Positions 13,533 through 19,602 of a DNA stretch of 24,404 nucleotides are shown piece after piece. The DNA is taken from positions 1 to 24,404 of the IMG/VR virus record IMGVR_UViG_3300020395_000097; one strand, 5' to 3'. The notes beneath the pieces were generated by a model. That model was not told the DNA's origin and ran no database searches. It worked only from the letters and a program-made list of their open reading frames with translations. A program made the translations under genes and the position numbers. This stretch comes from a virus. The stretch's first letter is position 1; each line of letters begins with the position of its first letter.

Positions 13533-13567
13533 GTCAATTAAAAATTAAAAATAAAAAAATAAAAAAA

Positions 13568-13607
13568 AGAGAAACTATTTTACGTTTGAATGTAAGATAA
13601 TTTCTCT
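13568..13607 (-). terminator. Strong intrinsic terminator of the two-gene cassette
   Basis: A 15-pair hairpin (13568-13583 with 13592-13607, one C/A mismatch, 8-nt loop) follows the stop of the gene at 13626. On the minus strand it runs straight into a long T-rich tract (eight T, then A, then more T runs). Its core, 13576-13601, is the left copy of the 26-bp inverted repeat whose partner is at 14870-14895. Confidence 0.8.
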
Positions 13608-13625
13608 TTGTTTTAATTTTTATTA

Positions 13626-13841
13626 TTAAGATTTTTCAGGGATTCCATAAACAAATCTATTAGATTCTTTATCGTAATAATACTTATGATTTCTTTTATT
13701 ATAAATTTCTATTATTTCTTTTTTGTATTGTTCTATAAGTTCTGAAAATCCATTGTCTGTAAGATGTCCATCACTATAAGATAAAATAATATTATTCATA
13801 TTTTTAGTCATTCGGTTTATTTGTTTTTTATGCCTTTCCAT
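13626..13841 (-). CDS. Hypothetical protein of the flanked cassette
   Basis: 71 residues, basic and Tyr/Asn/Lys-rich (MERHKKQINRMTKNMNNIIL..., ELIEQYKKEIIEIYNKRNHKYYYDKESNRFVYG). GGAG 6 nt before ATG. It is the distal gene of a two-gene unit, ends 19 nt before an intrinsic terminator, and has no recognised family. Weakly helical with no membrane span. Confidence 0.65.
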   Translation of the reverse strand: MERHKKQINRMTKNMNNIILSYSDGHLTDNGFSELIEQYKKEIIEIYNKRNHKYYYDKESNRFVYGIPEKS

Positions 13842-13910
13842 TTTTTACTCCAATTATAAAGATTGATTTTTTAAAGGTTATTAAATGCTCATCAACTGTT
13901 ATTAGATCAT

Positions 13911-14633
13911 TTATTTTTCTTTCGATTTCTTATTCTTGGCGGTGGTTTTCGCATTGCTTTTTGGAGCAAGTGAGAATTGCAATCTAAGATCATTTAAAGC
14001 TTTATCTAACTGCTTCAGTTTTTTCTGATCGTTTGATCGTTCCGCATGATTAAGAAAGGATTTAATCAATTTAATATTCTGTTCTGAATGATTATATTCC
14101 TCAGATTTAGAATTTATCAATTGATCTCTTAGAGCTTTTCGAACATCACCGATTGTTTCAAATTCAGACAATATATTTTTGTATATGGTTGTTCTGTTAT
14201 TCGTTCCAACGATGTGATCTTTTAATGAATCGTTGTATTCAAAATCAACATCAACAATTCCATTATTAAAAGCTCTTTTTATATCGGAAAAGAATTGACT
14301 GAATTTCTTTGGCTGTTGCCGTCTATTAGAAATTTCATCTTGCTTTCCTTTTCCTTTTCTTTTAACAGTCCATTGGAAAGAATCTGCAATTAGTTCTCTA
14401 ATCAATTCAGCCTGATCAACTGTTTGAATATCGAATGTTTTACGGATTTCATTCCATAGGTAATCGTCAAAAGATTTAACCTTCTTTTCAGCATTTTCAA
14501 AGTCTATTGAATCCTTTGTAAATGCTTCAATGATTGGGCGGATTCTTTTGAGGAATCCTGTCTTTTTTTGCTTGGTTGTGGTTCTGATATTTCTATCAAT
14601 TTTAAGTGCTTCAGAAGCTGTTTTAGTAGCCAT
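13911..14633 (-). CDS. Hypothetical basic protein of the flanked cassette
   Basis: 240 residues from ATG 14633 (AGGA 9 nt upstream); a further ATG at 14660 would add nine residues with a poor SD. Highly charged: the first 30 residues (KTASEALKIDRNIRTTTKQKKTGFLKRIRP) and the tail (KTTAKNKKSKEK) are basic, the middle is helical. Segments such as QFFSDIKRAFNNG and TIYKNILSEF give no known domain. The basic ends suggest DNA or RNA binding, an inference. Its flanks (inverted repeats, own promoter candidate, terminator downstream) suggest an acquired gene. Confidence 0.65.
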   Translation of the reverse strand: MATKTASEALKIDRNIRTTTKQKKTGFLKRIRPIIEAFTKDSIDFENAEKKVKSFDDYLWNEIRKTFDIQTVDQAELIRELIADSFQWTVKRKGKGKQDEISNRRQQPKKFSQFFSDIKRAFNNGIVDVDFEYNDSLKDHIVGTNNRTTIYKNILSEFETIGDVRKALRDQLINSKSEEYNHSEQNIKLIKSFLNHAERSNDQKKLKQLDKALNDLRLQFSLAPKSNAKTTAKNKKSKEK

Positions 14634-14818
14634 AATATATATTCCTATATTGAGGATCATTAAACAGTCTCAAAGCATCTAACAACCTTTAAAGAATCAA
14701 TCTTAATAATATGTTGGTCATTGTCTTGTATGGTTTTTTTAATCTACTGATGCTTTATGACAAGTCTTAATCAGCCGTTCCCTTTAGTGTCGTTCAATAA
14801 CCTATTCCGACTATTAGT

Positions 14819-14846
14819 ATTATCCATACCTAGAAATGTATATCAA
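14819..14846 (-). promoter_or_regulatory. Candidate promoter of the cassette
   Basis: Minus strand TTGATA (14846-14841), 16 nt, GATAAT (14824-14819): five of six matches in each box. It lies just inside the right-hand inverted repeat and about 185 nt before the gene at 14633, with no ORF between. Weaker than the other promoters in the window. Confidence 0.45.
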
Positions 14847-14869
14847 TAGTTTCGAAATATGAATATCAG

Positions 14870-14895
14870 ATTATCTTACGTTCAAACGTAAAATA
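14870..14895. repeat. Right copy of a 26-bp inverted repeat
   Basis: This block matches the reverse complement of 13576-13601 at 25 of 26 positions. It is itself nearly palindromic (TTACGTT-CA-AACGTAA at its centre), so it can also form a hairpin. Together the two copies bracket 1.27 kb with two genes. Confidence 0.75.
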
Positions 14896-15319
14896 ATTAT
14901 TTCATAAACGATTGTTTGTATTGGGAATATGACAAGGCTTTCAAGTATATATTTTGAAGATTTTAAATGGGTTTCTTACTTGTAAACTTGATAAATTTGG
15001 AAAGGTTTCAAGTTGTGCTGCACGTGCCTAATTTTATATATAACTAAAAGTTATAACTTTATAACCTTATAGTTATATAGTAGGTTTATAACACTTGGGA
15101 ATATGTAAAGAATGAAAAGTTATAAAGAGGCATGGGCAGGTGGCCACCCCCCTCTCCCCTATATATATATAGATGTCGAACATTTTAAGAAACTTTTAAC
15201 TCGTTAACTTGATAAATGCGGCATACCTTATAATATATATATGCGCTATTCCGCTATATATTGAGATATCAAAGGGGAGGTAGTTAGTTAGGTATTTAAC
15301 CCCGGGAGGCTTAAAGAAT
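14896..15319. other. Non-coding switch region with palindromes and repeats
   Basis: No credible gene. Seen in order: repeated words TTGGGAATATG (14919 and 15094 regions) and AACTTGATAAAT (14986 and 15205 regions); the 14-bp palindrome AAAGTTATAACTTT (15047-15060) with three TTATAAC words (15051, 15059, 15086); a GC-rich spot with palindrome GGTGGCCACC (15139-15148) running into a C-rich stretch; and a hairpin at 15237-15261 (ATATAT-GCG, loop, CGC-T-ATATAT). These features fit a regulatory, origin or packaging region. Confidence 0.5.
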
Positions 15320-15348
15320 ATTATACATACAGATTTCAATTTTGTCAA
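15320..15348 (-). promoter_or_regulatory. Consensus leftward promoter with operator-like site
   Basis: Minus strand TTGACA (15348-15343), 17 nt, TATAAT (15325-15320): 12 of 12. An imperfect copy of the 17-bp operator palindrome lies at 15329-15345, in the same phase relative to the boxes as the perfect one at 6034-6050. Transcription would begin near 15313, far from the nearest leftward gene (14633). Confidence 0.85.
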
Positions 15349-15396
15349 GCATTATTTAATTTGTGAAATTTTACAAAGAAATAGTTACAAAAAGAC

Positions 15397-15425
15397 TTGA
15401 CAAGTTCGTTAACTAGACCTATAAT
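15397..15425 (+). promoter_or_regulatory. Consensus rightward promoter of the head operon
   Basis: TTGACA (15397-15402), 17 nt, TATAAT (15420-15425): 12 of 12. It diverges from the leftward promoter at 15320-15348, the two -35 boxes being 48 nt apart. The expected start (about 15432) coincides with the ATG of the small terminase gene at 15433. Confidence 0.92.
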
Positions 15426-15432
15426 ACAAACT

Positions 15433-15876
15433 ATGGCTAACACATACTTACAAGAAACAAACAATAAAGATAGAACTTTAACAAACAAACAACAAAAGTT
15501 CTTAGATTGTTTAATAGAACACAATGGTAATGCAAAACTAGCAGCCAAAGAAGCAGGTTATAGCGGTAATCACTATCAAGTTGTAAAGTCTTTAAAGAAT
15601 GAGATCATAGATCTCGCAACGGACATCTTGGCCAACAGCGCACCACAAGCAGCCCTCAAGATGGTAGACATAATGAATACTGATATGCCGATACCACAGG
15701 TAGCTAATAAGCTACAAGCAGCTCAAACAATCCTAGATCGTGTAGGTGTTGTTAAAAAAGAACGAGTAGAAGTAGATCATAAAACAAATGGTGGTGTATT
15801 TATACTACCAGCAAAGAAAGAAGTAGTAACCGTAATTGAAGGAGAATATACAGAGCAAGACGATGATGAAGAGTGA
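15433..15876 (+). CDS. Terminase small subunit
   Basis: 147 residues. LTNKQQKFLDCLIEHNGNAKLAAKEAGYS (16-44) is the HTH-containing N-terminus typical of small terminases, followed by helices and an acidic tail (GEYTEQDDDEE). It should recognise the packaging site and feed DNA to the large subunit. An upstream TTG (15397) keeps the frame open, but that codon is the -35 box. ATG 15433 has no Shine-Dalgarno and sits at the predicted transcription start, so the mRNA is probably leaderless. First gene of the rightward operon, 2 kb before the large terminase. Confidence 0.8.
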   Translation: MANTYLQETNNKDRTLTNKQQKFLDCLIEHNGNAKLAAKEAGYSGNHYQVVKSLKNEIIDLATDILANSAPQAALKMVDIMNTDMPIPQVANKLQAAQTILDRVGVVKKERVEVDHKTNGGVFILPAKKEVVTVIEGEYTEQDDDEE

Positions 15877-16045
15877 TGATTATGACATGTTTAGAAGATG
15901 GTGTAGAAACCTATACGATGAGAATTGTTTAGAACGACACCGAAGCGGACTACCACCTTACGAAGACTTTGAAGATTATTATCACTTACACCTAAATTGG
16001 TTAGAAAGAAAATACAACAATGAAGAAACCAGACATAAACTTTAA
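15863..16045 (+). CDS. Small hypothetical protein
   Basis: 60 residues from the double ATG at 15863/15866 overlapping the terminase stop. Rich in Tyr, Asp and Trp: YDMFRRWCRNLYDENCLERH...YEDFEDYYHLHLNWLERKYN. Aromatic/acidic helical pattern; no family recognised. No strong SD, so it probably relies on coupling to the small terminase gene. A later ATG at 15887 is possible. Confidence 0.6.
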   Translation: MMKSDDYDMFRRWCRNLYDENCLERHRSGLPPYEDFEDYYHLHLNWLERKYNNEETRHKL

Positions 16046-16250
16046 ACACTTAGACGAAGCCAACGAAAAATATCTTGAGCATATGGGAGTTGCTATATGG
16101 TATGCTATTCGTTTAGGTTGTTTGGCTTTACGTGTAGCTGTACATGCTTTGTTTCCTTTTATATGGTATAATGAAGTTGATCCTACGTTACGAAGACTCA
16201 ACCAAGACAGACACGATAGAGCTTGCCTAAGAAGCAGATACTTAAACTAA
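16020..16250 (+). CDS. DUF6356-like protein with hydrophobic segment
   Basis: 76 residues. FKHLDEANEKYLEHM (8-22), then a hydrophobic stretch (VAIWYAIRLGCLALRVAVHALFPFIW, in two parts around an Arg and His) and a basic tail. This matches from memory the DUF6356 pattern (HL-x-E-x-x-E-x-Y-x-x-H, then HA-x-FPF). Probably membrane-associated; function unknown. It overlaps the preceding gene by 26 nt and has only a weak SD. Confidence 0.7.
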   Translation: MKKPDINFKHLDEANEKYLEHMGVAIWYAIRLGCLALRVAVHALFPFIWYNEVDPTLRRLNQDRHDRACLRSRYLN

Positions 16251-16252
16251 TC

Positions 16253-16450
16253 ATGCCCACTAAGTTCAAACCCACAGAAAAGAGTTACGACAGACGTACA
16301 GGCAAGACAGCTACAATACGGCACTACATGAAGGCAACACCAAAACAAGAACTTATAGATTACTTAAATAAAGAGTCTTCGCCTAAAAAGAAAAAACACA
16401 AAGTAATTAAAGAACTAGAACGCAGAGGAATCAAGCTCGTATGGAAATAG
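16253..16450 (+). CDS. Small basic conserved phage protein
   Basis: 65 residues from ATG 16253, two nt after the previous stop; the frame can open earlier at TTG 16223, but that lies inside the previous gene. MPTKFKPTEKSYDRRTGKTATIRHYMKATPKQELIDYLN then KKKKHKVIKELERRGIKLVWK. I recall similar MATKFKPS-type proteins near terminase genes of marine phages; function unknown. Very basic, so DNA or RNA contact is likely. Confidence 0.7.
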   Translation: MPTKFKPTEKSYDRRTGKTATIRHYMKATPKQELIDYLNKESSPKKKKHKVIKELERRGIKLVWK

Positions 16451-17160
16451 ATCAAGAGAAGTTAAACATGCAGGTACATAATCTTCCTGCAGTAATTATG
16501 TTAGAATGTCAATTACCAGACGAAATAGTATCTAATTTAAACGAATACTTAGACGAATACAAAGAAACAGCAGAAAAGAAATCACTTGCAGGTACATTGG
16601 TCGGACAAATACATCAAGGTGAACAACTGCTCATGGATCACACACATCCATTATTGATGGACTATTATCGCTTTATAACATCAATGGGTGCAAATTACGT
16701 CAATGCATTTATGAATATTACAGGCTTACAGTTTGAATCACGTATAATAGACATCGATGAACTATGGTCCGTACACAGCTTTGAAGGAGACTACAATCCA
16801 ATACACGATCACGGCACTAAAACACTTATGGGAATTAGCACAACTTGCTGGACAATGGTTCCAGAACAAATAGGAAAGTTTGGAGAAGTAAACAAAGGCA
16901 ACGAAAGCAACTACAGTCTATACAATGACTCAGGTGCTTGCGATGGCTTCTTGGCTTTTACTTATGGTCGTAACGAGATTATGAACACCGAGAGACTGCG
17001 ACCACCACAATCAATTTCATTACAACCTAAAGTCGGCAGACAGTTAATGTTTCCTTCGTGGATGCAGCATATGGTCTATCCGTTCTTTGGTAAAGGAGAA
17101 AGGCGAACTGTCGCTGCAAACTTAAACTGTTGGAAACAAGAGGAACTAAAAAATGACTAA
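16441..17160 (+). CDS. 2-oxoglutarate/Fe(II)-dependent oxygenase
   Basis: 239 residues. The pattern fits the putative 2OG-Fe(II) oxygenase family: NPIHDHGTKTLMGI (119-132) with the metal set His122/Asp123 or His124, a long insertion, then GRQLMFPSWMQHMVYPFFGKGERRTVAANLNCW (199-231) with the distal His210 and the 2-oxoglutarate-binding Arg221/222. The substrate is unknown; phage members might hydroxylate a head or host protein or modify nucleotides. It overlaps the previous gene by 10 nt (start inside CTCGTATGG), so is coupled to it, and lies between the terminase genes. Confidence 0.8.
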   Translation: MEIDQEKLNMQVHNLPAVIMLECQLPDEIVSNLNEYLDEYKETAEKKSLAGTLVGQIHQGEQLLMDHTHPLLMDYYRFITSMGANYVNAFMNITGLQFESRIIDIDELWSVHSFEGDYNPIHDHGTKTLMGISTTCWTMVPEQIGKFGEVNKGNESNYSLYNDSGACDGFLAFTYGRNEIMNTERLRPPQSISLQPKVGRQLMFPSWMQHMVYPFFGKGERRTVAANLNCWKQEELKND

Positions 17161-17422
17161 GAAGAAAAAAGATTCAAGACTAACAAGAGCAGGAGTAAGC
17201 GGTTATAACAAACCCAAACGTACTCCAAAGCATCCTACTAAGTCTCATGTGGTTGTTGCCAAAGAAGGCGACAAAATAAAATTAATAAGATTTGGACAGC
17301 AAGGAAAGACTGGTGACAGAACAAACACAGCACGTTCTAGATCTTTTAAAGCTCGACACGCTAAAAACATTAAAAAAGGAAAAATGTCTGCAGCGTATTG
17401 GGCAAACAAAGTAAAATGGTAA
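17153..17422 (+). CDS. Conserved basic phage protein near terminase
   Basis: 89 residues, strongly basic: RLTRAGVSGYNKPKRTPKHPTKSHVVVAKEGDKIKLIRFGQQG (9-51), then SFKARHAKNIKKGKMSAAYWANKVKW (64-89). I remember close relatives next to terminase genes in marine phages; the function is not established. The conserved RHAKN and YWANKVKW end suggest a nucleic-acid-binding or head-associated protein. GAGGA 8 nt before ATG; it overlaps the oxygenase stop by 8 nt. Confidence 0.75.
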   Translation: MTKKKKDSRLTRAGVSGYNKPKRTPKHPTKSHVVVAKEGDKIKLIRFGQQGKTGDRTNTARSRSFKARHAKNIKKGKMSAAYWANKVKW

Positions 17423-17439
17423 ACAGAGGTAAAATAAAA

Positions 17440-17631
17440 ATGAAAGATAATTTTAACAGAACAATGAACTTTTGGAACATAGGATTAACAGATTGGTTTA
17501 AGACGAAGTTTCTTGGTTACGAAGAAGTAAAGGTTCGAGCTAGAAATAAAAAAGGACATTTTGTTAAAGATGATCCTAAAACTAAAAAGAACGAAGCGTA
17601 CAAAAAATCAGTAAGAAAAAAGAAAAAATGA
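17440..17631 (+). CDS. Small basic conserved phage protein
   Basis: 63 residues from ATG 17440, chosen for its AGAGG 10 nt upstream; earlier in-frame starts (TTG 17398, ATG 17416) lack one. MKDNFNRTMNFWNIGLTDWFKTKFLGYEEVKVRARNKKGHFVKDDPKTKKNEAYKK with a poly-Lys tail. Similar VRARxKKGxFxKDDPxT segments occur in my memory of marine phage proteins upstream of terminases. Function unknown. Confidence 0.65.
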   Translation: MKDNFNRTMNFWNIGLTDWFKTKFLGYEEVKVRARNKKGHFVKDDPKTKKNEAYKKSVRKKKK

Positions 17632-17933
17632 CACAAATAAACAGCAGTCTTTTAAATAAAACAATTCCTGATTTAAAAAGAAGAACAAGTTCAACTGTTC
17701 CTTTTGGATATGAATTGTCTAAAACAGACGAGCATTATTTAGAGCCTGTTCCTAAACAATTAGAAGCATTAGAAGCAGTTGAAGAAATGATTGTTAAAGA
17801 ACAGATATCTCTTCGTGATGCTTGTTATTGGTTAGAAAACCACACTGGTCGTAGCATAAGTCATGTAGGTTTAAAAAAAATCATAGATAAAAAGTATGGA
17901 ACAAGACAAGAAAGATTGGGAACTATATCCTGA
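17628..17933 (+). CDS. HTH-like protein upstream of large terminase
   Basis: 101 residues. VPFGYELSKTDEHYLEPVPKQLEALEAVEEMI, then SLRDACYWLENHTGRSISHVGLKKII (61-86), the pattern of a recombinase-like or homeodomain-like HTH that I recall as common just before terL in marine phages. There is no catalytic serine recombinase domain. It overlaps the preceding stop as ATGA and the large terminase by 38 nt. A role with the terminase in DNA recognition is inferred from position. Confidence 0.7.
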   Translation: MTQINSSLLNKTIPDLKRRTSSTVPFGYELSKTDEHYLEPVPKQLEALEAVEEMIVKEQISLRDACYWLENHTGRSISHVGLKKIIDKKYGTRQERLGTIS

Positions 17934-19599
17934 ACGATACGAAACCGAAGAAGATGGAGTTACGTTTAAGTTAAAAAAAGACGGAACACCTCGTAAAAAG
18001 AAAGGTAGGCCTAAAGGATCAAAGAGTAATTACAATTACCACTCTAAGACTAAAGCAAAAATGAATGCTAGAAAGTCTATGAGTAAAAAGAAAAAAAGAA
18101 TTAAACAACTTCAAGGTCAGATTAATTCTTATAAATCTAATTTAAAAAAACAAAAAGAAGTTTATAAAAAACTTGACAATGTTTCAGATAATCAAGTTAT
18201 ATTAGATACAGAAATCGAAGAACTCATTCCGAGTGTTCAAAAAGAAATACAAGACAAGCCTGAAGAAAATGTAGTTTTTCATCCCAATGAAGGACCACAA
18301 ACAGAGTTTCTTGCAGCAGGCGAAAAAGATGTATTATATGGTGGAGCAGCAGGAGGCGGTAAATCATACGCAATGTTGGTTGATCCTCTTCGCTATGCAC
18401 ACAAGTCTGCTCATCGTGCTTTAATACTTAGAAGGTCTATGCCTGAGTTACGTGAACTAATAGATAAATCAAGAGAACTTTATCCTAAAGCATTTCCCGG
18501 ATGTAAATTTCGGGAAGTAGAAAAGTTGTGGAACTTTCCAAGCGGTGCAAAGATAGAGTTTGGTTTCTTAGAAAGAGATGCAGATGTTTATCGTTATCAA
18601 GGCCAAGCATATAGTTGGATAGGTTTTGATGAAATTACTCACCTTCCAACTGAGTTTGGTTGGAACTATCTTGCTTCAAGACTACGAACAACAGATTCTG
18701 AAATAGAGCCTTACTTAAGATGCACAGCTAACCCCGGAGGTGTTGGCGCACATTGGGTTAAAAAAAGATATATTGAACCTGCTGAACACAATAAATCTTT
18801 TACTGGTGCTGATGGACTTACAAGAAAATTTATTCCTGCTAAATTAGATGATAATCCATATCTTGCACAAGATGGAAGATACGAACAAATGCTTAAAGCA
18901 TTGCCTCCAATACAACGTAGACAACTCTTAGAAGGTAATTGGGATGTTGCTGAAGGCGCTGCCTTTGTTGAGTTTGATCCTACAGTTCATGTTATCGAGC
19001 CTTTTTTCCTTCCTGTTACTTGGGAAAGGGTAAAAGGTATTGACTATGGGTACTCTTCAGAGAGCTGTTGTCTATGGGGAGCAATAGATAGAAGTGATGG
19101 AACTTTAATAATTTACAGAGAATTATACAAAAAAAACTTGACAGGACTCGATTTAGGTCGTATAATAACGGAAATGGAAGTAGAAGATCCGTTTTCAGTT
19201 CAAGGAGTCTTAGATACGGCAGCTTGGGCAAGAACAGGAACGACTGGTCCTACGGTTGGTGAAACTTTACAGCAACTAGGACACAAGCTCAGAAGAGCAG
19301 ATAAAAATAGAATACAAGGTAAAATTCAAATTCACGAATATTTGAAAGTTCAGAATAGTGGGAGCCGACCTAAATTACAAATTTTTAACACTTGTCCTAA
19401 CTTGATTCGAGAACTACAAAGCATTCCTTTGAGTAAGACTAAACCTGAAGACGTAGACACAAATGCATCTGATCATGCATACGATGCGCTACGTTATTTA
19501 ATTATGAGCAGACCAAGAATTAATGATCCTTTACAGCGCATAAGAGAATTAAAAAAAGAATCTATCTACAAACCTGTAGATCCAGATTTCGGATATTAA
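17896..19599 (+). CDS. Terminase large subunit
   Basis: 567-residue packaging motor. ATPase: Walker A GGAAGGGKS (149-157), Walker B WIGFDE (241-246, Asp245/Glu246), coupling CTANPGG (276-282). C-terminal RNase H-like nuclease: Asp383 (GIDYGY), Asp440 (VLDTAAW) and Asp526/Asp530 (SDHAYDALRY). The first ~125 residues are an extra basic extension with an AT-hook-like RKKKGRPKGSK (33-43) and a coiled coil (64-92), not typical of minimal terminases. The start ATG lies inside the preceding gene with only a weak AAAAAG SD. A perfect sigma70 promoter lies within the nuclease-coding part (19138-19166). Confidence 0.96.
   Translation: MEQDKKDWELYPERYETEEDGVTFKLKKDGTPRKKKGRPKGSKSNYNYHSKTKAKMNARKSMSKKKKRIKQLQGQINSYKSNLKKQKEVYKKLDNVSDNQVILDTEIEELIPSVQKEIQDKPEENVVFHPNEGPQTEFLAAGEKDVLYGGAAGGGKSYAMLVDPLRYAHKSAHRALILRRSMPELRELIDKSRELYPKAFPGCKFREVEKLWNFPSGAKIEFGFLERDADVYRYQGQAYSWIGFDEITHLPTEFGWNYLASRLRTTDSEIEPYLRCTANPGGVGAHWVKKRYIEPAEHNKSFTGADGLTRKFIPAKLDDNPYLAQDGRYEQMLKALPPIQRRQLLEGNWDVAEGAAFVEFDPTVHVIEPFFLPVTWERVKGIDYGYSSESCCLWGAIDRSDGTLIIYRELYKKNLTGLDLGRIITEMEVEDPFSVQGVLDTAAWARTGTTGPTVGETLQQLGHKLRRADKNRIQGKIQIHEYLKVQNSGSRPKLQIFNTCPNLIRELQSIPLSKTKPEDVDTNASDHAYDALRYLIMSRPRINDPLQRIRELKKESIYKPVDPDFGY
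19138..19166 (+). promoter_or_regulatory. Perfect sigma70 promoter inside terL
   Basis: TTGACA (19138-19143), 17 nt, TATAAT (19161-19166), 12 of 12 consensus, on the coding strand of the large terminase. Transcription from about 19173 would serve the portal (19603) and downstream head genes independently of the operon promoter at 15397. Confidence 0.75.
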
Positions 19600-19602
19600 A
19601 AT

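Noticed and set aside
15143-15195. 36-codon minus-strand frame in the switch region
   Set aside because: No SD, runs through AT repeats and the GC-rich palindrome, and has no protein-like composition.
17871-17898. Frameshift fusion of the HTH-like gene with the large terminase at the A8 run
   Set aside because: The terminase frame has a TAG at 17884-17886 between the A run and its ATG, so a shift at the run would not reach the terminase.
18173-18203. Second promoter inside terL (TTGACA, TATATT)
   Set aside because: The spacer is 19 nt and the -10 box is imperfect; too weak compared with the other sites.
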